The notes: generated by a model not told the origin, from the sequence alone. A stretch of DNA of 64,000 nucleotides from Fulvia fulva (GCF_020509005.1 NC_063015.1:2232001-2296000); one strand, 5' to 3'. Shown: positions 30,995 through 42,963, counted from the stretch's first letter. Program-made: numbers and translations.

Positions 30995-33346
30995 ATGGCG
31001 CCGGACAGAGGCTCAACCTCGCTTGAGAGAGCGCGCGAGAACGATGCAACGATGGGCGCGAACCGCGACAACAACCTCGAGCACGAGACCAGTCGAAGCA
31101 TTCTCGAAGAACCAATCGGCCAGGAGCCAGATGCTGCATTCCTGGCGAAGAGGAGCGAGCAGCCGCAGTTCACATTACGAGCGCTGTTAACGGGCATTAT
31201 GATTGGCATATTGATTGCATTCTCGAACACGTACTTTGGGCTGCAGACTGGCTGGATATCTGGGATGGCCATGCCTAGTGCATTGATAGGTTTCGCATAC
31301 TTCAAGGGCCTGCGGGAACTTGCCAACCATCTCGGTGGCCCTATGAAGAGATTTGGATTTGGAGAAGGATTCAGTGAGGTGGAGAATGTGCTCGTGCAGA
31401 CCGTCGCGGGATCAGTGGGGACAATGCCGTTGGGCTGTGGTTTCGTAGGAGTTGTGCCCGCGCTTGAGTTCTTGCTGAAGCCGTCAGAGACGCCTGAAAT
31501 CAGCTACAGCGATCCTGCTCAGATATCGACGTTGGCAGAGGAAGAGCTGTCTGGTATACATCTGCCTATTGGGAAGTTGATCCTGTGGGCATTGGGTCTA
31601 TGTTTCTTCGGTGTCGTGTTCGCTGTGCCATTACGGAAAGAGGTCATCATACGCGAGAAGCTCAAGTTCCCGAGTGGTACAGCCACGGCGCTCATGATTG
31701 GCGTCCTTCATGGTGGGCAGAAGACTGGAGCAGAAGGGAACATTGAACAACAAACAGCGCGCCAACGAAAGCGCACGAATAATGGCGCGGATGAAGAGAG
31801 CCGCGGACTGCTCAGTGATACGGCTCCAGGCGCAGGACAGAACGACTGGCCTGAAGAAGAGCCACTCGGGAGACGTGACAGCCGCAGCGAAGCAGCGAAG
31901 AAAGACTGGAGAAACCAGATCCGACTCTTGACAACTTCCTTCGGTATTTCCGGGGGATACACGCTCCTCTCGTACTTCCTTCCGCAGCTACATTCTGTAC
32001 CATTCCTAGGACTGCACATGTCAAAGGTTTGGCAGTGGAACCTGAATCCCAGTCCTGCGTATGTCGGGCAAGGCATCATCATGGGTCCAGCCACCACAAT
32101 CCATATGTTGTTAGGAGCCCTCATCGGCTGGGCGGTTCTTTCACCGATCGCCAAAGACCAAGGCTGGGCTCCTGGGCCGGTGTCTGATTGGAACACAGGC
32201 TCGAAAGGCTGGATTGTTTGGGTCAGCCTAGCCATCATGTTGGCAGACGCTGTCGTGAGCCTCGGTTGGCTGATTTTGAGACCGACTATCACCTATGGTC
32301 GCATCTATGGTCCAGGGCTCGTCAAGGGGATTAAGCGGAAAGGTCTGACACGATATGTGCAAGATGTGACCAGACCTGTCATACGTGGCTATAGTCCGGT
32401 CAACCTGGACGAGCCTGATGGATCAGAATCACCCGACTCGCTTCGAAGAATGGGATCCCAGGCAATCGAAGATGATGCAGAGTATGATGCGCCTCCAGAG
32501 CATCAAATCGGCTTCAAGACAACCCTCGTCGGCCTCGTACTGACCTTAGTTTTTTGCATCTTCGCAGTGCAATACTCGTTCGCGGGTATCATCAGCATCG
32601 GTCTCACCATCCTTGCCCTCGTCCTGGCATTGCTCCTGAGCATCATGGGCGTACGTGCACTTGGAGAGACAGATCTCAACCCAGTGAGCGGCATCAGCAA
32701 GCTCACTCAGCTCATCTTCGCAGCTGTAGTGCCGGCGGGCAGCAAGAATGCCGTAACGATCAACCTCATTGCAGGTGGCATCAGCGAAGCAGGAGCTCTG
32801 CAAGCCGGCGATCTGCTGCAAGACCTCAAATGTGGACATCTTCTGGGCGCAAGTCCCAAAGCACAATTCTGGGGACAGCTTATTGGATCTGCCATCGGCG
32901 CAGTCGTCAGTGCTTGCGTGTATAGACTATACACGAACGTCTATGAAATCCCTGGAGGTCTCTTCCAAGTCCCGACAGGCTTCGTGTGGGTTTTCACTGC
33001 ACGCCTGGTCACTGGACAAGGCCTGCCTCCCAAAACGGCAGAGTTTGCGGCTGGTGCTGCGGTCATCTTCGCACTTTTGACTGCACTGCGCATATACGGG
33101 AACAGCAAGAAGGCGAAGTGGGTGCCTTACGTGCCTGGCGGAATAGCCGTGGCAGTCGGCATGTACAACACGCCGTCGTTCACTCTCGCACGTACCATTG
33201 GCGGACTCATGGCATGGTACTGGACGGGCTGGAAGAAACGCGAGGAAACCCCATTGATTGTACTCGCTTCTGGTTTGATCTTGGGCGAAGGACTGCTCAG
33301 CATAGTGAATTTGGGGCTGGCGAGTGCGAAAGTGCCGCATTTATGA
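30995..33346 (+). CDS. Oligopeptide transporter (OPT family)
   Basis: Intronless. From ATG 30995 (MAPDRGSTS) it encodes 783 residues; an in-frame ATG at 30917 would add 26 basic residues and cannot be excluded. The N-terminal 80 residues are hydrophilic. The first span has the OPT-type pattern LTGIMIGILIAFSNTYFGLQ, and SGMAMPSALIGFAYF follows. About 12-14 hydrophobic segments are visible, split by a large charged loop (residues about 245-305). The late motif GDLLQDLKCGHLLGASPKAQ is typical of the YSL/OPT branch that includes yeast YGL114W. Substrate could be oligopeptides or metal chelates. It faces the PRMT3 fragment divergently with 255 bp between starts. Confidence 0.9.
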   Translation: MAPDRGSTSLERARENDATMGANRDNNLEHETSRSILEEPIGQEPDAAFLAKRSEQPQFTLRALLTGIMIGILIAFSNTYFGLQTGWISGMAMPSALIGFAYFKGLRELANHLGGPMKRFGFGEGFSEVENVLVQTVAGSVGTMPLGCGFVGVVPALEFLLKPSETPEISYSDPAQISTLAEEELSGIHLPIGKLILWALGLCFFGVVFAVPLRKEVIIREKLKFPSGTATALMIGVLHGGQKTGAEGNIEQQTARQRKRTNNGADEESRGLLSDTAPGAGQNDWPEEEPLGRRDSRSEAAKKDWRNQIRLLTTSFGISGGYTLLSYFLPQLHSVPFLGLHMSKVWQWNLNPSPAYVGQGIIMGPATTIHMLLGALIGWAVLSPIAKDQGWAPGPVSDWNTGSKGWIVWVSLAIMLADAVVSLGWLILRPTITYGRIYGPGLVKGIKRKGLTRYVQDVTRPVIRGYSPVNLDEPDGSESPDSLRRMGSQAIEDDAEYDAPPEHQIGFKTTLVGLVLTLVFCIFAVQYSFAGIISIGLTILALVLALLLSIMGVRALGETDLNPVSGISKLTQLIFAAVVPAGSKNAVTINLIAGGISEAGALQAGDLLQDLKCGHLLGASPKAQFWGQLIGSAIGAVVSACVYRLYTNVYEIPGGLFQVPTGFVWVFTARLVTGQGLPPKTAEFAAGAAVIFALLTALRIYGNSKKAKWVPYVPGGIAVAVGMYNTPSFTLARTIGGLMAWYWTGWKKREETPLIVLASGLILGEGLLSIVNLGLASAKVPHL

Positions 33347-33456
33347 TGAACAAACTTGAAGGCCGTGAGTTTCCATCAACCACGAAGTACATGACACACT
33401 ATTCATAACATCAAAAAGACATCCTTCCGAAAGCCCGTCATAATAACCCTCACATC

Positions 33457-34796
33457 TCACTTCGCTTTAGGCCACACCTCTGCGACAAAGTCTTCCATAC
33501 CCTTGACAAAGGTCGCGGGCAATTCCCAAGCCGCGAATTGTCCACCTTGTTTATGACCTCTATACCATACCAAGTTGCCCGTCTGTGCGACCCAATCTCT
33601 AGGCACCGGGCTCAACTCTTCCGGATGCCAAGAGTATCCTAGCGGCTTCTTGATATACCACTGCGGCTCGTTATGGAAGAAAGTTGGATTGGCGCCAAAG
33701 AATTGGCGGTAAGGGTAAATTGCGCGAGGGAAGAACTCAGTGAACCAGTAGAGGGTGGCGGAGTCAAGGATGTCGCCAATGGGTGGGGTCTCGTGAGTCC
33801 ATTGTTGGTGTTTTTCGCCAACCCAGGTTAGGAGCGCTGTGGGCGAAGAGGAGAGGACGAGGCCGATAGTGGCGGGGCGGTTACCGTGCTCTCGAGGAGG
33901 AATGGGTCAGCTATGCTACGAAACACGATGGTCTCTGCCCTTGAAGACTCACCTCTAGCGTACGAATTCCCGAGCGTAGCAAAGTCTATACAGCGCTCGA
34001 CACCTTTCTTCTCGGCATTAGTCAAGTTGGCAGTGTCGCCTTGCTGGCCAATACACCAATGAATGTGCGCAGCCTTGCAGGAGTCTGACGTTACGGCGAT
34101 TACTCTGGTGAGGAAGCTGCCGATGTCGCCGCCTTGGGAGATGTAACCATCGCCAAAGCCTAGACCGATCATGAGCTTGTCCAGAACACGCGCAGCACCC
34201 TCGATATCGAAGTCCTTGTCAAGACGCGGCCCATTGGTGTATCCGTAGCCTGGCAGAGATGGAACAATGACGTGAAAGGGAAGGTCTTCAGGCTTATATT
34301 TCTCCCTCAAGATATCGAGAGTTCCCAGGAATTCCAGGAATGACCCCGGCCATCCGTGAAGTAGAAGCAAAGGAACGGCATCCGGCTTCTGCGAGTACAG
34401 AGCGATGAAATGGACGTTGAAAGTAAAGCCATCCTCTTCGATCTGAGTAGTGAAGTTGGGATAGCTGTTGATGCGGGCTTCAGTCTTGCGCTAATCGTAC
34501 TGCGTCTCCCACTGCTTCTTGGTTTCTAAAAGCCATTTACGGTTCACGCCGAATCCGCGATAATCCTTGGTGTTGGCGACTTGGTTTTCGTAGGTCTCCG
34601 GGCCGATCTTGGAGAGCTTGAGGAGTTGTTTGAATTGGTCTAGGTCTTCGTCTGAGACTTTGGAGGGTCGCTTGGCGAGGGTTCTGGTCGAAAGACATCG
34701 TTGCTTGGTGAGGTGTAGCGGTGCACTTGAAGGGAACCCTTGCAGATGCGAAGTCATCAATAGTTGTATAGTTATACTTTCTTCTTGATCCGCCAT
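33457..34796 (-). pseudogene. Epoxide hydrolase, decayed (in-frame TAG, 5' frame break, catalytic His to Gln)
   Basis: An alpha/beta-hydrolase with the epoxide-hydrolase N-terminal cap. Coding runs 33953-34796 and 33457-33890 around intron 33891-33952 (GTGAGT donor). Visible motifs: oxyanion HGWPGSF, nucleophile Asp in SQGGDIGSF, and cap/lid tyrosine regions. Three lesions are seen. First, TAG at 34491-34493 replaces the conserved Trp of the YDWR motif, and the frame stays open on both sides. Second, the natural start MSFDQNPRQAT (ATG 34698) is in a different frame from the domain (KVSDEDLDQFKQLL), so a small indel near 34665-34680 is likely; the ATG at 34796 is in frame but looks unlike a family start. 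Third, the usual catalytic His (GGHFAA) reads GGQFAA at 33538-33540. The combination argues for an inactive gene. Confidence 0.75.
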
Positions 34797-35369
34797 TGCA
34801 ATGCCCAATGGCGTAGACGAAGAGGGGAGCTGTCAAGAGGTGGTTGAGCTGTAAAATCAAAGCTCCACAGTCGAAGACGCCAATATCATCGTCACGAGGT
34901 CTGAGGTTCCTCTGGGCGCCTGTATCCATTGGTGCGCACGGTCTAAGCTGCCTTTTTCGGCGCGCAGCTATAGAGGGTGTGAACTCGTCTCGAGCAACGA
35001 CAGATCACTGGTCGATGGTGAACGGTCGTCTTGGGTCACTTGCATCAGGATGCGAGAGCGTATGTACCGTACACCGTGCAACCGTATGCTCGTAAGAACT
35101 CACCCTAGACCAAGCCTGATCACATCGATCAATCGAGGATTGAATCAATACCTGAACCAACAAACCTTGGTCAAGCTGGAAGACAAGTGCCAAGTATCCC
35201 GTTGGAATGCTGGCCTCCTATGACATGGAGGAAGACGAAGTAGCTACATTGTCTCGCTTTGGTTCGCACTCGTCCATGAGATTAGCGAACAATCGTGATC
35301 ATAATTTTCATTCCTGGTATCTGCAGCGACAGTCATCTCATACCTCATAAGCATCATAACATTCATGCC
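34797..35369. other. Intergenic
   Basis: Upstream of the epoxide hydrolase and 3' of the F-box-like gene. No gene supported. Confidence 0.4.
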
Positions 35370-37012
35370 TCATCGCCAAGGAAACGCACTGCCTCGCAGC
35401 ATCTTCCTCAGCTGCTGCTCACACCCAAGCAACCCTTCCCGTACTTTCTTCGCGGAAGGTGCTTTCCCCCTCGACTGCAACCACTTCGAGAGCCTCACGC
35501 TCTTCCGCCCACCCTCTTCGTTGGCCACTTCTAGACGCTGCATCGGTGCAGGAAAGAGGCCGAGCTCAGCAGTAGGAGAAAGCATGATGGGGATCACTGC
35601 AGTCTCTGTTCTCGGCAATGGTCGACGATGTCGCTTTGTCAAAGGTGCGAGTGCTTCCTCCCAAGTGCCTGTTGTGAGTTCGACGTCTTCGAGGTTGAGC
35701 TCTTCGATCGTGCGTCGATGGCTGTGGACAAAGCTACTGAGTTCCATGGCCGATGCTGACACATTCTCGATCTCAATGTGCTTGATCTTTGGAAAGTGCA
35801 GCGCTCGTGGTTTCTTTGCCTTTTGCGCAGTAGCGGCTTGCGAATGTGCCGGGTGCGTTCCTGTCACCGGCGCAGGCGCTGTGGTGTGCGTTGAGCCGCC
35901 TTGCACAGGTAGTGGTCCTTTCCGTAACCAGCGAAAGTTGAGGGTCTCAAGATTAGATTGGAAATTACGAAGATAGGTCTGGAGCAGCTTGAACTGGTCT
36001 GGCTCCCAGCTGTTAGGTACTGTCGATAGAACGGTAGAGTGAATCGTGAGGTGTCGAATCCTAGACCACCGACTTGCTGATCGTGGCGAGGCACCGAATC
36101 CGAGCAGTGGTGAAAGGTACATTATCCCTCCAGCATGGATGGGAGAAAGCGTCAAGGTGTCCAGAGCATTGAGTGAATTCTTCTCGATTGCGATCCGTAG
36201 AGAGATCAGCGCGTAGTCGACCACGCTGCGTCGGTACCGATTCGAGGCATCATAGCCTGGGCAGCTTACAGCCAGGTGTTGAAGATCGACGAAAGCAGAG
36301 AAGGCTTTGACGAAGCCCGGAACGTTCGTGGCGGCATGGAAGATAGGCGGGTATTGTCGAGACAGGATCTCCGTGGTCTCTAGATCGCCGTATTTTGGTC
36401 GTCTTGCCGTTGAAGGCTCGCATTGCGGCGTGTATGTAAAGCTGAGCTCGGCACCAGTCTGAGGCTCAATCAGTGGCGGGAGGAACGACTGTGCCGTATG
36501 TGGGACGTTGAAGTGTAGTTTCTTGACATAGAAGCCTAGGCGGTCCAGCGCCGCAAGCTTTGAAGGTCTTGCGAATATGTTCGTCTTGAAGGTAATGCTC
36601 AGATCCTCAAACAGCGCCGGCGCAGCCCGCACGCTGAAGTCATGACATGTCAGTCGCAAATTCGCCAGATCTTGCTTGGGTAGGCGTCGCAGCAGTCGCT
36701 CCCGGCATTTGTCTTCGAGCCAGAATTTGAGGAAGGTGCTGCTGTCGCAGAGTACGAAGCTACACACTGAGGCATAGCTCTCTGTAGCTAAAAGGCGTAT
36801 CTGTGTTAGCAATGCTTATGGCGTATCGCACGAGAAGGGTCACGCGTACATCGCTCACTGCTGGTATCGATCTCTCCAAAGAGAAGCCTGCTTCCTCCAC
36901 TGCGTGATGTACCCGCTGACGTTGCCGATGCTGCCGAAGATGATGCGGCCGTCGAGAACGAGGATGACGGCTTGCTAGCCAGGACTGTGGATCCGCCCTG
37001 CTTGGAATGCAT
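35370..37012 (-). CDS. F-box-like protein
   Basis: Exons 36850-37012 and 35370-36787, intron 36788-36849 (GTACGC donor, GCTAAC branch, CTTTTAG acceptor), encode 526 residues. The N-terminus is Ser/Ala-rich and disordered. Just after the splice an F-box-like helix set appears: CRERLLRRLPKQDLANLRLTC, then FSVRAAPALFEDLSITF. The rest is a long region with leucine-rich-repeat-like strands (HLAVSCPGYD, RHLTIHSTVL, IKHIEIENVSASAM, TIEELNLEDVELT), fitting the common fungal F-box proteins that recruit substrates to SCF ubiquitin ligases. A basic tail ends it. The longer unspliced frame begins at TTG, so the upstream ATG exon is preferred. Confidence 0.75.
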
Positions 37013-38012
37013 CGTGAGATCGTGAAATCATTGAGCTCGTCCAATGCCAACCAGAAAGATGCGACTATGATCGCGATCGCAAAGTCAAGACTGTATGAAC
37101 ATGGGGGAGAGGAAGATGTGGCGGACTGAGGCCATTCACGACTGCGAGGTCTTACTAACCTACCTGCCACTCACCGGCACCGCGCTGAGCAGGCCAGACT
37201 GGCCATCGTGTAGCAGGCCTGCATGAGTAGTGAGTCACACTATCTTGACCAGTGGTGGAAAGTGTGAGAAAGCAGTCGAGAGTTTTGCAGGACTAGTAAG
37301 ATGTTGAAGATGAAGACACGACCACATCGCGAAAGTAGAGCGTTGTAGACGTGATGTATGGCGGACGGTCGGGAGGAGGCTGGAGAGGGGTCGCCGGCCG
37401 TGACATGACCAGTTTCAGGTCGAGCTTGAGCCAATGGGAAGATTTACCTTGGTGCTTCAGGCGCTAAACTCGCATGAAAGCTGCAGGACTTGCTTCCAGA
37501 AGAGAGCTGGACCCGGTAAGCAGAACGTGAAAATGCCGCAAACAGAGAAGCGTCGCGTGGAAAGTACCAAACTGGCGCGTGGTTGTTGCGATGTTCGGGA
37601 GAAGATGACTTCGAGAAGGCGTTCTGAATGTGGTTTGAACGTGCGACATTGCGCTCGGTCCGTGCTGAAAGATGAGTCGACTTCATGTGCCTGTACGACT
37701 CCCAGCCATGGACGCGACATTGCATCTTGGATATTTTACTCCGCGGAGCAGACGCGACAAAAGTGTTGAAACGGAACAACCGCGATTTAGCACGTGATCC
37801 CTAAGCCAATGTCCATTGTCCAATGTTGCAACACCAGGTCAAAACAGCAGGCCTAGACCATAGCGCAGTGACGATCGCATGCTTCATACCCCAGTCGCCA
37901 TCCGTTCAAACACGGCTTTGGTCTGATCGCAAACGAGCATACGACAGCTTCGGAGGAAGTGTTACATTGCGCGTGTTGAGGATCTCGTATCTGGAGCGTG
38001 ACAGGCGTGTCA
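37013..38012. other. Intergenic between F-box-like gene promoter and NAS2 3' end
   Basis: Open frames on both strands at 37434-37779 are antisense shadows of each other, with no family features. I see no gene. Confidence 0.4.
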
Positions 38013-38814
38013 TCACAGAGGAACGAGATGGCAACCCAGCAGCCCGCGACCACCCCAGTTACGCTGTGGCGTTAAGCGTAGTTCGTGTGGTCCCGAGCCT
38101 TGAGCGTTGTCTCTAAGTACTTTCACCAGGATGACTCGCTAGTTGCCTCGTTAGCATTGATCTGCTTGGATATACTTGCCGACTCACGTCTTCGTTCTGC
38201 TGCACGACGAGAGCGACCTTCGCCAGTCTCTCGTGGTTCGTAAAGTTGACCCAACCAAACTTGATCACTTTGTAGCCTGTGCGCAAACCTGCCTGTTCCG
38301 CGGGACTGTTGGGTACCACCGAGTTGACTTTGGCGAAGGGAGGCTCGACCACAGGCGCTGCAGAGGAGGCGGATGCCGTGCCTGATCTCAGAGGTATACC
38401 ATTTGCGGATGCTGCCGCCTCTTCTACTTTGCCTGCTGCAAATTGCTCCTGCACGGCTACTTCAAGCTTGGACATGACTGCCTTGTGATCATTCTTGAGT
38501 CTGATGATCCGAGCTCTTGTTGTCCGTATTTGCGCCACGTCGATGTCGGCTCGAGGGAATCCGTCGAAGGTCAAGAGTGAAGTGTTCATGTTTACGCCAT
38601 GCTATGCTCGTTAGCAATGTCTCCAGACATGCTCGTAGGGCATCCAGACCGAATCAAGGACTGAGCTGAGTGCAGACAGCTCCGCCTCGAGGTTCTCCTT
38701 CTGCGAGACCAACTCGCGGAATGTCTTCTTCGCGTCGGAGCCGTTGGTGGTGCCTTGTGATGTCGGGCCAGACTGCACAGTGGGCGCGTGCAGGTCGTCC
38801 ATTCTGAGTCCCAT
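38013..38814 (-). CDS. NAS2: Nas2/PSMD9 proteasome assembly chaperone
   Basis: Exons 38650-38814, 38188-38601 and 38013-38138 encode 234 residues. Introns: 38602-38649 (weak GTCTGG donor but GCTAAC branch and CATAG end) and 38139-38187 (GTGAGT, GCTAAC, CTAG). The N-terminal helical part contains FRELVSQKENLEAELSALSS and FPRADIDVAQIRTTRARI. A PDZ domain follows (AKVNSVVPNSPAEQAGLRTG, then FGWVNFTNH). The last exon gives the diagnostic end WGGRGLLGCHL and VPL. Nas2 chaperones the base of the 26S proteasome by holding Rpt5. The last two exons were assembled by splice and motif continuity. It is divergent from the catalase gene with about 1 kb between starts. Confidence 0.88.
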
Positions 38815-39825
38815 GGATGCTGTGCTGATGGCGATGCTGGTGGATGTGAGGTCAATGGTAGGAGTGAGAGATCAGAGATGCAGATGAGGATGAGCTTGCA
38901 ACGGAGGCAGCAAGCAACGTAATGCTTCCGCGACCTAGAACTACAGATACAGGTGATGCTGCGGGGTCTTGCCAGTCTGGGTTCTGAAGGTGGAAGACTA
39001 CAAGCATTCACCTTTGCCGTGATCTTCGAGCTCGCCAGACAGTGCGACGACGAGTGCAAGGTGATGAGCAGCCTACCATAGCAGCGCGAAGTTCATCGGG
39101 ACGTGTCAAAGAAGACTGCGTCACTGCGATGGAAAGAAGCGGCGCATGATTGGACGGACGGGACCTGTCTCCCGGAGGTGTCACGCGACTCACGCCGAGA
39201 AGGAAGCACTTTTAGCGCGTTGCCATCACCAGACCCTCGGACGCGCCTGCCTTCACTTCACCTCGCCATCGTCCTTCCTCTCTTGTGCATCGCGTACGTC
39301 GTGCTCCATAACGAGCTGAAGCACGTGGAGAAGTCAGAATCTCGCATCTTGCTCAGTAGATGTGCCCACTTTACCGTAGACGAATCTTCTCTTTGTGCCA
39401 CGCGAGAGAGTCGACGTCACAGCCATGTAATTTTGCTCATCGCCGACGTTCTGATAGGTTCTTTCCCCTGCAATCACCATCTGCGACTCCGACATTCGAT
39501 GCAATTGCAGCCTTCAATGTTCTCCGCTGCGAGCGAGGACCGTGAGTCATCATGATTGCTCGGCAGGCAATCGGCAGGCGCAAGATGGCTTCTTTATTGG
39601 CGGAAACCCTGCGGCATTGCAGGTGTCGTTCGCTTGCACAACGGGGCCTCGGGGCGTTTGAAGAGGAATGCACGAGCTGGGCGTGTATGTCATAGTGCTG
39701 CGATGGTCGTGGGTACATATGTACATGTATTTCAGCGTCTGGTCCTAACTACTTGGACTTGCCCTTCCATCTTTGACCACTTCCACCAAAGCACACCCTC
39801 TTCCCTGAGCCTTGACGCAGCAAGC
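38815..39825. other. Divergent intergenic region NAS2 / catalase
   Basis: About 1 kb shared upstream region. No gene supported. The catalase-proximal end has a palindromic ATGTACATGTAT stretch (39718-39729) and a pyrimidine-rich leader. Confidence 0.4.
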
Positions 39826-42253
39826 ATGGCCACCGAGAAGATCTCCTCCGGGCTTGGAAAGCTCCAAGACCAGCTCAATGGCGCCGCAGAAGGCCAGAAG
39901 GTGGCGCATGTGAAGAACGACCCGCTCTACAAGGACTACCACGAACCGAGCAACAGAATCACCACCGACTATGGCGTCAAGCAGCACAACACAGGTATGT
40001 AGCTCACACCGCGCCACCGTCTCGCTCAAACAACCAGCCAACAAGTCATAGACGACTGGCTCAAGATTGCCTCCGAGGACAAGACAGGTCCAATGCTGCT
40101 TGAAGACCATGCAGCACGAGAGAAGATCAACCGTTTCGACCACGAGCGAATCCCAGGTGAGTACTCGCAGTCTTGGCTGTAGCCGTTGTTCAGTGCTAAT
40201 GCCTTCCCTGCAGAACGTGTTGTCCACGCCCGTGGCTCAGCGGCTTTCGGTACTTTCAAGCTGCACAAGAGCTTGGAGCAATACACCACCGCCGGCGTCC
40301 TGACCGATACATCCCGCACCACACCTACCTTCCTTCGATTCTCCACCGTGTTGGGAAGCCGCGGCAGTGCTGACACTGTCCGCGATGTAAGAGGATTCGC
40401 CATCAAACACTACACCCCAGAGGGCAACTGGGATGTCGTTGGTAACAATATACCGGTCTTCTTCATGTACGCAACCCCCCCCCCCCAGCTACAACTTTCA
40501 CACTTGACATGTGAAGATGCTGATACTAGTCGTTGCTTTTAGCCAGGATGCCATCAAGTTCCCTGATGTCATCCATGCTGGCAAGCCAGAGCCAGACAAC
40601 GAAGTTCCGCAAGCGCAGACTGCGCACAACAACTTCTGGGACTTCCAATTCATGCACACTGAGGCGACACATATGTTCATGTGGACTCAATCCGACCGAG
40701 CAATTCCAAGATCATACCGTATGATGCAAGGATTTGGTGTCAACACCTTCACCTTGACCAACGCAAAGGGCGAGCGATTCTTCGTCAAGTTCCACTGGAC
40801 TCCACACCTTGGTGTACACAGCTTTGTCTGGGACGAGGCATTGAAGCTCGCTGGCCAGGATCCGGACTTTCACCGCAAGGACCTTTGGGAAGCGATCGAG
40901 GCCAAAGCCTACCCCAAGTGGGACTTTGGAGTTCAAGTCATTTCAGAGGGTGAAGAGGACAACTTTGAGTTCGACATTCTCGACGCCACCAAGGTTTGGC
41001 CCGAGGAACTTGTGCCAATCCAGTATGTCGGCGAGCTTGAACTCAACCGCAATCCCGATGAGTTCTTCCCACAGACCGAGCAGGTGGCTTTCTGCACGGG
41101 CCACGTTGTACCAGGCATAGGTTTCTCTGACGACCCTCTGCTCCAGGGACGAAACTTTAGCTACCAGGACACCCAGATCTCCAGACTTGGTGTCAACTTC
41201 CAGGAGCTGCCCATCAACCGACCTGTCTGCCCCGTGATGAACAACAACCGAGACGGCGCGCTCCGACACACCGTTACTAAGGGCAAGGTAAATTACTGGC
41301 CCAACCGTTTCGAAGCTACACCTCCAGCCGCAGCAGAAGAGAAGCCATACCTCGACTACCCACAGAAGGTGGCTGGCATGAAGACCCGTCTGCGCTCGAA
41401 GAAGTTCAGCGAGCACTTCAACCAGGCCCAGCTCTTCTACAACTCAATGTCGGAACCCGAGAAGGAGCACATCAAGTTCGCGCTTGCCTTCGAGCTCGAT
41501 CACTGTGAGGATCCCGTCGTCTACGACCGCGTGTCGCAGCGTCTTGCAGACATCGACCTCAGCCTCGCACAAAGCGTAGCCGACCTCGTCGGTGGCCAGA
41601 TCCCACAGCAGCAAGGTCGTCCCAACCACGGCAAGAAGTCCAAGGGTCTATCTCAGACCGAGTTCCCCGGCAAGACCCCAACCATCGAAACCCGCCGCAT
41701 TGCCATCATCATCGCCGACGGCTACGATTTAGTGGCATACAACGGCATCGTCGCTGCAGCAAAGGCATGCCAAGCTCTGCCATTCACCATTGCTCCCAGA
41801 AGATCCCCAATCTACGCTGCGGGCGAAAGCAAGGAGAACAGCAAGGGCGTCAAGCCAGACCATCACCTCGAAGGCATGCGCAGCACCATGTTCGACTCCG
41901 TCTTCGTCCCAGGTGGTGCAGACTCGGTCGCTACGCTCCGCAAGAATGGCCGCGCACTGCACTGGGTCCGCGAAGCGTTCGCTCACCTCAAGGCCATTGG
42001 TGCCGTTGGTGAGGCCGTCGACTTCGTCCGCAATGCCTGTCAATTACCTGGCATGACATTCTCCGCCAGTGAGGAGGTCACCGACTCGTACGGTGTTGTG
42101 ACCGCCGCGAAAGTCAAGCCGGAGAGCCTGAGTGAGGCTGTGAAGATCGGAAAGGATGCAGCGGACTTTGTCTCGAAGTACTTCTACGAGATTTCCCAGC
42201 ATAAGAACTTTGAGAGGGAGCTGAAGGGATTCCCGCTGATGGTTGCGTATTAG
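39826..42253 (+). CDS. Large-subunit catalase with C-terminal DJ-1/PfpI-like domain
   Basis: Four exons (39826-39994, 40052-40156, 40214-40466, 40543-42253) encode 745 residues, normal for clade-2 fungal catalases. The distal haem His (about residue 96) lies in [13 protein letters not shown]; a distal Asn region ([20 protein letters not shown]) follows. A Tyr lies in [12 protein letters not shown], a conserved stretch before the wrapping domain. From about residue 560 the flavodoxin-like C-terminal domain begins ([18 protein letters not shown]). There is no signal peptide ([16 protein letters not shown]), so it is likely intracellular, as in CatA-type spore catalases. It converts H2O2 to water and oxygen. 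Intron 3 holds a run of twelve or more C within 10 bases of its donor. The large last exon has no further intron. Confidence 0.93.
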
Positions 42254-42566
42254 GCTGGGGAAGAAATGCGGTAGACAGTAGCATGAAAGTTTATATAGTA
42301 ATGATACCATGAGAGTTTGCAAGAGGATTTGGATCAATTGTTGAGTTTTCAATGTTTTGGTACAAGGCACTGTCTCTCATATCGCCCGTCTCCATGTCGT
42401 GGATGCCCAAGCCGTTACTCGTTACTCAAGCCTTTGCCTTTGCCTGAGCTACCATTCTCGCACCTGATCCATCCAATGCCCCACATGCCCTTGCTTATGA
42501 ACTCCGCGCTGCAGCAATGTCAACAAACCATCTTTCGTTGCATTCGCACTGAACCTTGGTCGATGT
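42254..42566. other. Convergent spacer after catalase
   Basis: 3' flanks of the catalase (+) and the small minus-strand ORF. Nothing else recognised. Confidence 0.4.
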
Positions 42567-42791
42567 CTACGACGACGAGTTTGACAGGAATTGAGCCATC
42601 CTCCAAGAGTCGCTGGAGGCGCTGTCTGATCGCTGTGATTTAACGACAGGCTCGACCAACACTGGCTTGGTTGCTGGCGAGGTCGATGCGGCAGGCGACT
42701 CTACCGCTGCTTCGGTCTTTGGTGCTGTCCAGGTGGAGTAGTTCTGAGGCGCGAGGCTAAGGAAGGTCGATGATCTTCGTTCAGATGCCAT
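42567..42791 (-). CDS. Small Ser/Pro-rich protein, unrecognised
   Basis: From ATG 42791 the frame encodes 74 residues: MASERRSSTFLSLAPQ, an Ala/Pro/Glu-rich middle, and QRSDSASSDSWRMAQFL near the end. The opening (xSERRSSTFLxL) looks like a recurrent class of very short fungal proteins of unknown function. The frame stays open upstream to an ATG at 42980, but that extension runs into the transposon inverted repeat, so the transposon sits about 170 bp upstream of the likely start and may have displaced its promoter. Confidence 0.5.
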   Translation of the reverse strand: MASERRSSTFLSLAPQNYSTWTAPKTEAAVESPAASTSPATKPVLVEPVVKSQRSDSASSDSWRMAQFLSNSSS

Positions 42792-42963
42792 TGTGTCTGC
42801 GTTCGTGGCGATGTAGTCGTTGTCGGTCGTTGCTGTTCGATGGTCGATTGGCTTCTTGTAATTTTGATGTTCTTCCAGACGACGTCTTGACAGGAATACT
42901 TCTTTCGGGACTGTTGTTGGGAAAGTTGGCAGAAGGAATAACATCACAAACAAGAGACACCTA

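Noticed and set aside
37434..37779. 111-aa frames on both strands
   Set aside because: Antisense shadows of each other; no motif, no splice sites, no plausible N-terminus.
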